DNA of 64,000 nt from the NCBI RefSeq assembly GCF_001006325.2, contig NZ_LBIA02000001.1:248001-312000 (forward strand). The letters are read 5' to 3'. Both the position numbers and the translations under genes were made by a program. Below, piece by piece: positions 54,826 through 63,093 of this stretch. Each line of letters starts with the position of its first letter. Positions within the stretch are counted from its first letter, which is position 1. The notes below the pieces were generated by a model. The model searched no databases and had not been told where the DNA came from. It saw only the letters and a program-made list of their open reading frames with translations. This DNA is from Afipia massiliensis (lineage in GTDB: Bacteria > Pseudomonadota > Alphaproteobacteria > Rhizobiales > Xanthobacteraceae).

Positions 54826-56061
54826 TCAGACGAGCTTCTTCACCGGCGTCGGGTCCAGGTTGAAGAGACGCGCGGCATTCAATCCGAGAATATTTCGCTT
54901 CGCCTGCTCGGTCAGGAAAGGCAGATCGCAGATTTCCTGGGGCAGATCGAAATCGAAATGTGGCCAGTCTGACGAAAACATCAGCTGCGTCTCTGCCTTG
55001 ATCATTTCGAAGGTGTTCTCAAGCGCCTTCGGATGCGTCGTTTCCATTGGCTGCGTCGTATAGAAGCAATTCGTATTCATATACTCGCTGGGCATACGCT
55101 TGAGCTGCGGCGCCTCGGACGGACGCATCAGATACTGATCATCGAGCCGCTGCATAAGGAACGGCACCCAAGCCAATCCACTCTCGACCCACATCGTCTT
55201 GAGTTTAGGAAATCGCTCGGGAATCCCGTTCAGGATCCAGTTTGTCATGTGAACCATGTTGCACCAGGCAAAACCCAGCGCATGCATACCGAGAAAGCGG
55301 TTCACAGTCGCCAATGAGGGATCCTGCCAGTGATATCCCGCATGAAAAGCCAACGGCTTCCCGGTTTCTTCGATCATTGAATACAGACGCATATATTCGT
55401 TGCTGTGAACTGGCTTGTAGCGCGTGCTCGTTACACAAAATCCGATGACGCCTTTGTTGTCGCCGAATTCCTCTACCGCACGTTCGGCCTCCTTTGGCGT
55501 ATTGAACGGCAAATAGATCAGCGTCTTAATTCGATCTTCGGCTGACAGTATTCTGTCCGCCATCCATCGATTGTAGGCACGCCCAAGCCAGACCTCCATT
55601 TCCGTCTGCGGATGCATGCCGAGAAACAACATCGGGGTCGGAAAGACCACCATATTGTCCACGCCGAGAGAATCCATCGCACGGCGCGTCAAGGTGACAT
55701 CGCGGTGAACGTCTGTTTCCTTCACAGCCTCGCGCTGATCGTCCTGATGCGGGATGCGTCCGCCCACCGACTGGTAACGTAGGCCGAGATCGCCGTTCAG
55801 GCCATATGGTGGTGCGCCGATCCGCTCCGCCTGATAGCGCATAGCGTTATCGCGAATAACCGGATCCTCGATGTACGTGACGACCTCTTTCCACGAAACC
55901 GACTCGACGTGATGCGCGTCGATATCGACGACAAACCAGTCTTGCAGCCCGCGCTTGACGGCATTCCGCTTTGCGTGCGCAAGCACGTCTCGCGTATCCG
56001 TGTAAACATCGATCTGCTGCGTCGCGGCGTATTGAGGGCCGACCTTCTCCCGAATATTCAT
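54826..56061 (-). CDS. Amidohydrolase of the ACMSD/decarboxylase family
   Basis: 411 residues, longer than the one at 44891. The opening motif VVDIDAHHVES (45-55) gives the first metal ligands; FHAGYHWQDP and SSDWPHFD (near 375-382) carry the others. The chemistry could be hydrolysis or decarboxylation of an aromatic acid. It overlaps the small gene upstream by four bases and sits in one operon with a Rieske ferredoxin, which suggests an oxygenation step elsewhere in the path. Confidence 0.87.
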   Translation of the reverse strand: MNIREKVGPQYAATQQIDVYTDTRDVLAHAKRNAVKRGLQDWFVVDIDAHHVESVSWKEVVTYIEDPVIRDNAMRYQAERIGAPPYGLNGDLGLRYQSVGGRIPHQDDQREAVKETDVHRDVTLTRRAMDSLGVDNMVVFPTPMLFLGMHPQTEMEVWLGRAYNRWMADRILSAEDRIKTLIYLPFNTPKEAERAVEEFGDNKGVIGFCVTSTRYKPVHSNEYMRLYSMIEETGKPLAFHAGYHWQDPSLATVNRFLGMHALGFAWCNMVHMTNWILNGIPERFPKLKTMWVESGLAWVPFLMQRLDDQYLMRPSEAPQLKRMPSEYMNTNCFYTTQPMETTHPKALENTFEMIKAETQLMFSSDWPHFDFDLPQEICDLPFLTEQAKRNILGLNAARLFNLDPTPVKKLV

Positions 56062-56417
56062 GACTTAGCCCCTGGATAGTAACTATCTTCGTCCGGCCGC
56101 CGGCGATACCAAAGTGCAAGCTCCACCGGACCGAGATGAAGCGCCCGAAGCATTTCCGAAACGGCTGACAGCAATTCCGTCGGTGTCATTTCGCTGTCGC
56201 GCTCGCCGGCGATAGGCGGAAATGTTCTTTCCTCACCGTCAGACTTCGCGACGTAAAGGCGAATGGCTGCCGTCAGAATTTGCGCAACGGATTCGTCGGA
56301 GACACGATAGGCCTCACCGCTTTCCACCAACTCCCGCGATGCGCGCAGCAGATCGGGAGCGAGCGAATCGATCCACCCATACTGATCGTTGCGCCGGTCA
56401 GCGTCAGACTCGGACAT
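56058..56417 (-). CDS. Small acidic protein between Rieske and amidohydrolase genes, unknown
   Basis: 119 residues from the ATG at 56417, which overlaps the Rieske stop; its own stop overlaps the amidohydrolase start. It is mostly helical (WIDSLAPDLLRASRELVESG; TPTELLSAVSEMLRALHLGP) with a short end WYRRRPDEDSYYPGAKS. No cofactor motif and no known family seen. Tight translation coupling on both sides shows it is real and probably a partner subunit of one of these enzymes. Confidence 0.75.
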   Translation of the reverse strand: MSESDADRRNDQYGWIDSLAPDLLRASRELVESGEAYRVSDESVAQILTAAIRLYVAKSDGEERTFPPIAGERDSEMTPTELLSAVSEMLRALHLGPVELALWYRRRPDEDSYYPGAKS

Positions 56418-56769
56418 AGATCTCTCCATCCCTGATTGTCATTTCTGCTTTGCGCAACCGGATTTTGGGATTTCCCTGATGGTTTCCGGTTTTGATGCTG
56501 TACTCGTAGCCATGCCACGGACAGACGATGTTTGTTTCCGACTCGTCGTATTCCATCGCGCGTACGGTGTGATCTTCCGCAACAGGTTCGAGCACGCGCT
56601 TCATGATACGCCCTTGGCAAATCGGACCGGCTCTGTGGGCGCATCGATTGTGCCAGGCGTAGAATTCTCCATCGATCCTGAAAACACCGACTTCCATGTC
56701 GCCGCAGACGATCACCTTGCGGTCACCATCGTTGTAATCCGCCACCTTCCCTGCGCTGTATTCTTGCAT
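56404..56769 (-). CDS. Rieske [2Fe-2S] protein
   Basis: 121 residues from the ATG at 56769, which has AAAGAGA upstream; two earlier starts (56784, 56814) are in frame. The cluster ligands are C43-x-H45 (RCAHRAG) and C83-x2-H86 (CPWHGYEY), as in Rieske ferredoxins of oxygenases. There is no oxygenase catalytic domain. It may pass electrons to an oxygenase elsewhere, or act with the amidohydrolase in the same operon. Confidence 0.9.
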   Translation of the reverse strand: MQEYSAGKVADYNDGDRKVIVCGDMEVGVFRIDGEFYAWHNRCAHRAGPICQGRIMKRVLEPVAEDHTVRAMEYDESETNIVCPWHGYEYSIKTGNHQGNPKIRLRKAEMTIRDGEIYVRV

Positions 56770-57102
56770 TGCGTCTCTTTCCATCGGTCGATTTTCACGG
56801 CGGCTCGACGCCACTCAGATCGCGCACCAGCGAGATCGCTCGCACGCAATGCTTGCGTTTATATTTCATTCTAGATTTTGAACCGGCAATAACGCGTTTC
56901 TGAACGAGCGATATGCCGCGCGTATCGCGAAGGCCAACGGCCCCCATATCGCGCAGCAAGAATGGCCGCTGGCAACCGCTACCGTCTGTCTGGCGATCCT
57001 GAAAAGCTGACACAGCCGCCAGCGCTCCCCTGCCCGCGCTAGTGCTCGACTTGCGTTCGACTCCTGTTAAAATTTTCTACCAGTCAAGCAGGGAGAAGAA
57101 AC
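56770..57102. promoter_or_regulatory. Divergent promoter region, Rieske operon and amidase
   Basis: About 330 bases between the divergent genes. A minus-strand frame 56795-57013 (72 codons) has no recognisable features. An AT-rich patch at 56855-56885 is a likely promoter for the Rieske operon. No clear dyad seen. Confidence 0.4.
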
Positions 57103-58518
57103 GTGGCGAAGACACCAATCTGGCAGTGGTCGGCTACAGAAACGGCCGCAGCAATCAAGACAAGAAAGGTGACCTCCGAGGAAGTGGTGAGCGCCCATGT
57201 CGATCGGATGCACGAAGCCAACGCCGCGATCAACGCGGTGGTCGTCGATCTCAGCAAAGACGCGATGAAAGCAGCGAAGGCCGCCGACAGGGCGCTCGCC
57301 AAAGGCAATGACATCGGACCGCTGCACGGTGTTCCGGTCACGATCAAGATCAATATCGATGTCGAAGGCCAAGCCAACTCGAACGGCGTCGTCGCCTTCA
57401 AAGACAATATCGCTCCGGGTGACTCGCCGGTCACCAGCAATCTGAAGAAGGCGGGCGCGGTCATCATCGGCCTGACCAATACACCTGAATTCTCGCTACG
57501 TGTCTGCACCGACAATCCGCTACACGGGCTGACGTTGAATCCCTGGGACCCGGCAGTCACTTGCGGCGGGTCTTCAGGCGGCGCCGGCGCTTCTATCGCT
57601 GCTGGCATCGGCACCATCGCCCATGGCAACGATATCGGCGGCTCGCTGCGCTGGCCGGCGCAGTGCAACGGCGTCGCTACCATCAAGCCGACCCAGGGGC
57701 GCGTTCCAGCCTTCAACCCGAGCGCCACTGCAGAACGGCCTCTCATGGCACAGTTTATGTCTTCGCAAGGGCCTATCGCCCGCGAGGTCCGCGACGTGCG
57801 CCTGGGACTGGAAGTTATGGCTCAGCGAGATCCCCGCGATCCGTGGTGGGTGCCGGCGCCATTGAAAGGACCTAAGCTGAAGGGAACGATCAACGTTGCG
57901 CTGGCTAAAATCCCCGACGACATGAATACCGATCCCGGCGTGATCTCACTCCTGCGAAAGGCCGCCGACTATCTCGCCGATGCCGGGTACAGAGTTAGCG
58001 AGGTCGAATTACCCGATCTCAACGGTGTCTGGCAGCTCTGGTGCGATCTGATCATGACCGAGCTTCAGGTCCTGCAGGAAGAACAGATGCGGGCTGTCAC
58101 CAGCGCAGATTTCAACCAGACGCTCGACGCTGTTTTGGCGTTATCAACACGTCTCGACCAGGCCGGCTATATCAAGGCAATCAGCGATCGGTCGCGCCAC
58201 ATCCGCAACTGGATGACCTTGCTGGAGGACTATCCGCTCCTCTTGACGCCGACAACGGTGAGGGCCACGCCGGAGGTCAATGCCGATCTCGGGGGCCACA
58301 AGAGCGTGAAGGAACTGCTCCGGAATGATCTTCGTTTCATCTCGTCGATGAATGTGCTCGGTCTGCCGGCAGCAGTCGTGCCGGTCGGACTCCACAAAGG
58401 TTTGCCTGTCGGCGTCCAGATCGTTGGGTCGCGCTATCGCGAAGACCTGTGCCTGGATGCCGCCGCAGCCATCGAAAAAAGAGCCGGCATTCTGGTCAGA
58501 AAACTATGGGAACGGTAG
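57103..58518 (+). CDS. Amidase signature family hydrolase
   Basis: 471 residues. The Ser-cisSer-Lys triad is K82 (VTIKINID), S157 (GGSSGGAGAS) and S181 (DIGGSLRWPA), with the spacing known for the family. It hydrolyses a carboxamide, carbamate or similar bond in the cytoplasm. The start is GTG with GGGAGAAG upstream. It is divergent from the Rieske/amidohydrolase operon, and may supply or use the same acid. A bidirectional hairpin lies after it. Confidence 0.9.
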   Translation: MAKTPIWQWSATETAAAIKTRKVTSEEVVSAHVDRMHEANAAINAVVVDLSKDAMKAAKAADRALAKGNDIGPLHGVPVTIKINIDVEGQANSNGVVAFKDNIAPGDSPVTSNLKKAGAVIIGLTNTPEFSLRVCTDNPLHGLTLNPWDPAVTCGGSSGGAGASIAAGIGTIAHGNDIGGSLRWPAQCNGVATIKPTQGRVPAFNPSATAERPLMAQFMSSQGPIAREVRDVRLGLEVMAQRDPRDPWWVPAPLKGPKLKGTINVALAKIPDDMNTDPGVISLLRKAADYLADAGYRVSEVELPDLNGVWQLWCDLIMTELQVLQEEQMRAVTSADFNQTLDAVLALSTRLDQAGYIKAISDRSRHIRNWMTLLEDYPLLLTPTTVRATPEVNADLGGHKSVKELLRNDLRFISSMNVLGLPAAVVPVGLHKGLPVGVQIVGSRYREDLCLDAAAAIEKRAGILVRKLWER

Positions 58519-58714
58519 CCCCGTAATCGCACCAAGATAACGCCTGCGCAAGCCAATGAAGGGATCGGGCGTCGATCGAGCTTAGTCCTTGCAGGTTGAT
58601 CGACCTTATCAGAAGCGCGAACGTTACTTATAGCGATCTTCGCGGCTCGCTTCTGCCTGCGCAACACGCAAACATTCTGTCGCAGATGCCATACACGCAG
58701 TTGATCGCAGCTCA

Positions 58715-58741
58715 AAAGCGCGCGGTCATGCCGCGCGCTTT
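58715..58741. terminator. Bidirectional hairpin between amidase and gamma-glutamyltransferase
   Basis: AAAGCGCGCGG (58715-58725) and CCGCGCGCTTT (58731-58741) pair perfectly around TCATG. It sits between two convergent genes. On the minus strand the stem is followed by TTTT, making it a good terminator for the gene at 58784; on the plus strand the T run is shorter. The flanking 58519-58783 holds no gene. Confidence 0.8.
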
Positions 58742-58783
58742 CAATAGAGCATCGAAGAAACTGGCTAACTGCAACCCAAGTGA

Positions 58784-60487
58784 CTACACGCCAAGCGCTC
58801 GCCCGTCGCTGCGCGGATCATGCGCGCCTGTGATGCTTCCGTCGGGGTTGATGCGGATCGCGCCGGGATGGCCCGCGAGAGGGCTTTGGGCTGGGATCGG
58901 GCTCATTTCATGGCCGCGCTCAGCGAGCTTCTTGAATACCTCTTCGCCTGCATCCTTTTCCAGCTTCAAGCTATCGCGTGAATCGGAGAACGTTTTCCCG
59001 AGCAGGAAACGCGGCCGCGAAAGCGCCGTAAGCGGATCCATGTTGTAGTCGATAAGCCTTGTAAGCACTGCCGCCAGCGTCTGCGGCTGGCCGTCGGCAC
59101 CTTGCGTTCCATAAAGAAGATGAGGTCGCCCCTGCTTGAGATACATGCCAGGATTAAGTGTGTGGAACGGGCGTTTGGCCGGCTTGAGACAGTTAGGACT
59201 CGCAGGATCGAGATTGAACGAGGCACCGCGATTGTGCCACAGGATGCCGGTATCGCCCGCGACCATGCCGCTCCCCCAGTCGAAATAGACCGTCTGAAGC
59301 ATACTCACGCAATTGCCGTTCTGATCGGTCGCTGCGATGTAGACCGTATCGCCTTTCTTGAAGACGTGCGGCCAGGGCTGTGCCTTTTCCATGCTGATGG
59401 CCTTGGCGTGCGCATCGAGACCGGCCTTCGAGAGCAACTGATTGACCGGAACGTCGGTAAATTCGGGATCGGCGATATAGCGATTGCGGTCGATGAATGC
59501 GTACTTCACAGCCTCGACAAGCAGATGATAGTAATCCGCGCTGCCCTCAGGGTACTTTGCGAGTTCGAAGCGATCGAGAATGCCCATGATCTCAAGGGTC
59601 GTAATACCCTGCGTGGGCGGCCGCAGACCAATGAGTTCACCACCACGATAACCGACGCGTAGCGGCGCTTCATCGCGGGCACGGCAGCGTGCCAGATCAT
59701 CTGCAGTGAGCGGCGAGCCTACTTTCTTCAGCCCAACCACAATTCGTTCGGCAAGTTTTCCTTCGTAGAAATCGCGCCCGCCGTTAGCCGCCAGCATTTC
59801 CAGTGACCGGGCGAGTTCGGGCTGTACGAGCGTTTCGCCAGTTTCCGGCATTCGTCCTGCAGGCATGAAAATGCGTTGAACATCTGGCCAATCTTTCAGA
59901 TCCTTTGCTCGAAAGTCCTGCCAGAAACGCTGCGAAGGCGTGACGGGGAATCCTTTGCTTGCATACTCGATCGGGCGCTCGAACAGCGACGCCCAGCTCA
60001 GCTTGCCGCCCCAGGACTTGCGGCTGAAATCGAAAGCCTGATCCCATGTATCGACCGTGGCGGCAGCGGTAAGCGCGGACCCGGGACCTCGAACCGGGAC
60101 GCTGCCGCTATAGTTCGGGGGATTTGCAGCGGCCTGGCCGATTCCGGACAAAGTCCGGATGTTGCCCTTGCGGTCACTCATGATCATGAAGGCGTCGCCG
60201 CCAAGGCCAGTAAAGTGCGGATAGGTCACGCAGAGCGTTGCGCCGATAGCGATGGCCGCTTCGATGGCGTTGCCGCCCTTGCGCAACACCTCCAAGCCCG
60301 CTTGGGTCGCGAGATCGTGGGGACTCGTGACCATCCCCTTGGTCGACTGAGCGAGCGCGCTGGAATTGGATAACGCTCGAACGGGGCCCGGCATCGCAGC
60401 AGCAACAGCGGCGAAGGCTGACGTGACAAGCAATTCTCTCCGCGAAAAATGACCTCGGCTCTTATCGAAGACTCTAGTATCTGACAT
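58784..60487 (-). CDS. ggt: Gamma-glutamyltransferase-family hydrolase, Tat-exported
   Basis: 567 residues with a twin-arginine signal (FSRRELLVTSAFAA, cleavage near VRA). The Ntn-hydrolase nucleophile aligns with T381 (KGDTVYIAATDQNGNCVS), in place of the usual TTH motif; the substrate region GGDAFMIM and the NRGASFNLDP loop are present. The missing His after the Thr and the overall divergence suggest a GGT-like amidase or acylase with a different substrate. The 121 bases to the carbamate kinase stop contain a small hairpin. Confidence 0.82.
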   Translation of the reverse strand: MSDTRVFDKSRGHFSRRELLVTSAFAAVAAAMPGPVRALSNSSALAQSTKGMVTSPHDLATQAGLEVLRKGGNAIEAAIAIGATLCVTYPHFTGLGGDAFMIMSDRKGNIRTLSGIGQAAANPPNYSGSVPVRGPGSALTAAATVDTWDQAFDFSRKSWGGKLSWASLFERPIEYASKGFPVTPSQRFWQDFRAKDLKDWPDVQRIFMPAGRMPETGETLVQPELARSLEMLAANGGRDFYEGKLAERIVVGLKKVGSPLTADDLARCRARDEAPLRVGYRGGELIGLRPPTQGITTLEIMGILDRFELAKYPEGSADYYHLLVEAVKYAFIDRNRYIADPEFTDVPVNQLLSKAGLDAHAKAISMEKAQPWPHVFKKGDTVYIAATDQNGNCVSMLQTVYFDWGSGMVAGDTGILWHNRGASFNLDPASPNCLKPAKRPFHTLNPGMYLKQGRPHLLYGTQGADGQPQTLAAVLTRLIDYNMDPLTALSRPRFLLGKTFSDSRDSLKLEKDAGEEVFKKLAERGHEMSPIPAQSPLAGHPGAIRINPDGSITGAHDPRSDGRALGV

Positions 60488-60579
60488 CAGTATTCCCCCG
60501 TTTGTGTTATGGTGAAATCCAAAGCGCGATCAATAGCCTGCATGCACGAGCGAGTTCTTCGTCACCTCCGGAGTTGATA

Positions 60580-60598
60580 GCCCGCGCTTATTGCGGGC
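60580..60598. terminator. Small hairpin after the carbamate kinase gene
   Basis: GCCCGC (60580-60585) and GCGGGC (60593-60598) pair around GCTTATT, ten bases after the stop of the minus-strand carbamate kinase gene. There is no U run, so it may be a weak terminator or attenuate the gamma-glutamyltransferase transcript. Confidence 0.45.
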
Positions 60599-60608
60599 GA
60601 GAAAACGA

Positions 60609-61574
60609 TTATGGGTTCTGTACGATATGTGTTCCGGTCTCGCCGCGAAGCGCAGGCATTGCGTGATCGAGATGACTGATGATTGCGCGCTTGCCGCCGC
60701 CTTCCAGAAAGCGGATCGCCGCATCGATCTTCGGCCCCATGCTTCCGGGCGGGAAATGTCCCTCGCGGTGATAGGCCTTGATCTCATCGAGCGTCACTTC
60801 TGTGAGCTCCTTCTGGTTCGACTTGCCGAAATTGACGGCAACACGCGGCACCGCCGTCAGTATCAGCAGCTCGTCGATATCGAGCACGTTGGCGATGTGT
60901 GCAGATGTCAGATCCTTGTCGATGACCGCAGGCACGCCGGTGCGCACGCCCTTCGCATCGCGGATCACGGGCATGCCGCCACCGCCGCCGGCAATGACGA
61001 TCGTGCCGCGCTTGACCAGTGCATCGACCAGCGAAATGTCGCAGACATGCTTCGGCTTCGGCGAGGGCACGACATGACGCCAGCCGCGACCTGAATCCTC
61101 GCGCATCGCCCAGTTGAGTTCTTTGCTGATATTCTTCGCTTCCTCTTCCGAGAAGAACGGACCGACAAATTTGGTCGGATTGCGAAAGGCCGGATCGTCG
61201 GCATCGACTTCCACTTGGGTCAGAAGACTCGCGACATGGCGCTGATTGCCATTTTCCCGCAGCGCGTTCTCGATCGCCTGCATCAGAAGATAACCGATGC
61301 CGCCCTGGCTATGCGCCACGCAAATGTCCATCGACATCGGCGGGATGCGGCTCATGGTCAGCATCTGACGCATCATGATCTTGCCGACCACAGGTCCGTT
61401 GCCGTGCGTGATCACCAGTTCGTTGTCGATCTGGGCAAGCGGCAGCAATGCCTCCGCGGTTTGCCGCGCGACAGCTTTTTGCTCGTCGGACGTGCCGCTG
61501 ATATCTTCGGGATGAACCGCGTTGCCACCGATGGCAATTACGAGGCGGCGCGGAACTTCATTAAGTGTTCGCAT
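60609..61574 (-). CDS. Carbamate kinase (ArcC/AllK type)
   Basis: 321 residues of the amino-acid kinase fold: VIAIGGNAVHPEDISG at the start, ITHGNGPVVGKI (loop binding carbamoyl phosphate) and VIAGGGGGMPVI. It makes ATP from carbamoyl phosphate, releasing CO2 and ammonia. It overlaps fdrA by 14 bases and stands with fdrA and a DUF1116 gene, the setting of the oxamate/allantoin pathway rather than arginine deiminase. Confidence 0.92.
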   Translation of the reverse strand: MRTLNEVPRRLVIAIGGNAVHPEDISGTSDEQKAVARQTAEALLPLAQIDNELVITHGNGPVVGKIMMRQMLTMSRIPPMSMDICVAHSQGGIGYLLMQAIENALRENGNQRHVASLLTQVEVDADDPAFRNPTKFVGPFFSEEEAKNISKELNWAMREDSGRGWRHVVPSPKPKHVCDISLVDALVKRGTIVIAGGGGGMPVIRDAKGVRTGVPAVIDKDLTSAHIANVLDIDELLILTAVPRVAVNFGKSNQKELTEVTLDEIKAYHREGHFPPGSMGPKIDAAIRFLEGGGKRAIISHLDHAMPALRGETGTHIVQNP

Positions 61575-63093
61575 AGCGGTTCACCTTGATGTCATTGGTC
61601 GCGATAGCCAGCACGAGTTCGCATGCCTGTGCATTCGACGGCGCGACCATAACGCCTGCTTCTTCCAGACGCCGGACCTGCGCGGAGCGCACCTGCCGAT
61701 CAAGCTCGGTGCCCGTTACCGAAGCAACAATGATGGGCGCATTGTCAGCGCGGTCCGCCACGATCTCCGCCAGATGCGTTGCAGGATCGGCATGCGCGCC
61801 GTAGCCAATCACGAGATCAACAAGAATGACCGCGACCTCGGGATCGATCAGCGCTGCGCGCAAGGCGTCGTCGCGCACCGACGGATCGATCATGGGATGT
61901 GGACGGCCTTGGGTATATTCGTCGGCTCCGAGATCGATGATCCGGTCTCGGCCCACGCTCTCTGGCGCATCGAGATCGGGAACGTTGGGGATCGCCGCGT
62001 TCGACGCCACCTTGCGACCGCCGGCCCCGAGGATCACCTGTGCTTCGGCGCAGAGTGTTCCGCCCGCAAACAAACCCTCGATCCGGCGCTCACCCTTGCG
62101 CCTCGGCAGACGTGTAGCCAGTTTCGTGACGTTGAAGTTAGCGCCGATGATCCGGCCTCCGAGTGCGAGTTCAGCAGCATCCTTAAGTGTGCGGGCAAAC
62201 TTCGCATTCGGCGGCAGATCGGCTGAAGCAGCGCCAATGAAGCAGACCGTGTAGGGCTTCGGACTCTTGGCGATGCGCCCGATTACAACCTTCGCGACAT
62301 CGGGATGCGGCGGCTTGGAGATCAGCACAACGCGATCCGTTGCCGGATCGGCGTCCAGCGCGTCCATCGCCATCAGCGTCGTAATCCCGCCGATTTCTTT
62401 TTTCAGGTCGCGCCCGCCAACGCCGATCGCATGCGAGATGCCCTCGCCCGCTTCGGAGATGAGACACGAAACTTCCTGGGTGCCGGTCCCGGACGCCCCG
62501 ATGATCCCGATCTTGCCGCGCTTCAGCTTGTTGGCGAATGCCAGCGGCGCGCCACCGATGACGGCCGTACCGCAGTCCGGCCCCATCATCAGCAGACCCA
62601 ACTCCCGCGCATGCTGCTTGAGCGACAATTCATCCGCAATCGAGACGTTGTCACTGAACATCAACACGTGAAGTCCGCGATTGAGCGCCTTGCGTGCTTC
62701 CGCCGCGGCGAACTCGCCGGGAACGGATATCAACGCCAGATTTGCGTCAGGGGCGGCCTTGACCGCCGCACCGATGCTGCGCGGCTGCCATGCAGCTTCT
62801 CCCGAACTCTGGGTCTTTGGCTTATCGAGCGCCTTGAGCGCGTCACCAAGCGCAGAGCGCGCGGACTGTTCGTTCTCGGCCCTGACCGCAAGGATGAGAT
62901 CGTTGCCTTGCGCCGCGATATCGCCGTCAAGAAGCCCGGCGTTACGCATAATGGCCAAATTCGACGGCGTCCCCATCATCAGCGCGGCTTCGAGAATGCC
63001 GGGCGCCGCCGCGATCTCACGCGACAGCCGCATCAGCGCGACGGAATCCAGATAGAAACCCTTCCGAATCTCATTCAGTACGAACGCACTCAT
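61561..63093 (-). CDS. fdrA: FdrA family protein (AllF-like)
   Basis: 510 residues resembling the alpha subunit of succinyl-CoA synthetase: a nucleotide/CoA-type domain (GKIGIIGASGTGTQEVSCLI, GVGGRDLKKEIGG), then a second flavodoxin-like domain with VILVDLVIGYGAHADP. In E. coli FdrA (AllF) with AllG and AllH is reported to be an oxamate carbamoyltransferase, feeding carbamate kinase AllK. The gene overlaps the DUF1116 gene and carbamate kinase gene, supporting the same role here. Confidence 0.88.
   Translation of the reverse strand: MSAFVLNEIRKGFYLDSVALMRLSREIAAAPGILEAALMMGTPSNLAIMRNAGLLDGDIAAQGNDLILAVRAENEQSARSALGDALKALDKPKTQSSGEAAWQPRSIGAAVKAAPDANLALISVPGEFAAAEARKALNRGLHVLMFSDNVSIADELSLKQHARELGLLMMGPDCGTAVIGGAPLAFANKLKRGKIGIIGASGTGTQEVSCLISEAGEGISHAIGVGGRDLKKEIGGITTLMAMDALDADPATDRVVLISKPPHPDVAKVVIGRIAKSPKPYTVCFIGAASADLPPNAKFARTLKDAAELALGGRIIGANFNVTKLATRLPRRKGERRIEGLFAGGTLCAEAQVILGAGGRKVASNAAIPNVPDLDAPESVGRDRIIDLGADEYTQGRPHPMIDPSVRDDALRAALIDPEVAVILVDLVIGYGAHADPATHLAEIVADRADNAPIIVASVTGTELDRQVRSAQVRRLEEAGVMVAPSNAQACELVLAIATNDIKVNRYANT

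Noticed and set aside
58519-58783. Small plus-strand frame starting 58596
   Set aside because: It runs antisense into the gamma-glutamyltransferase gene and over the hairpin.
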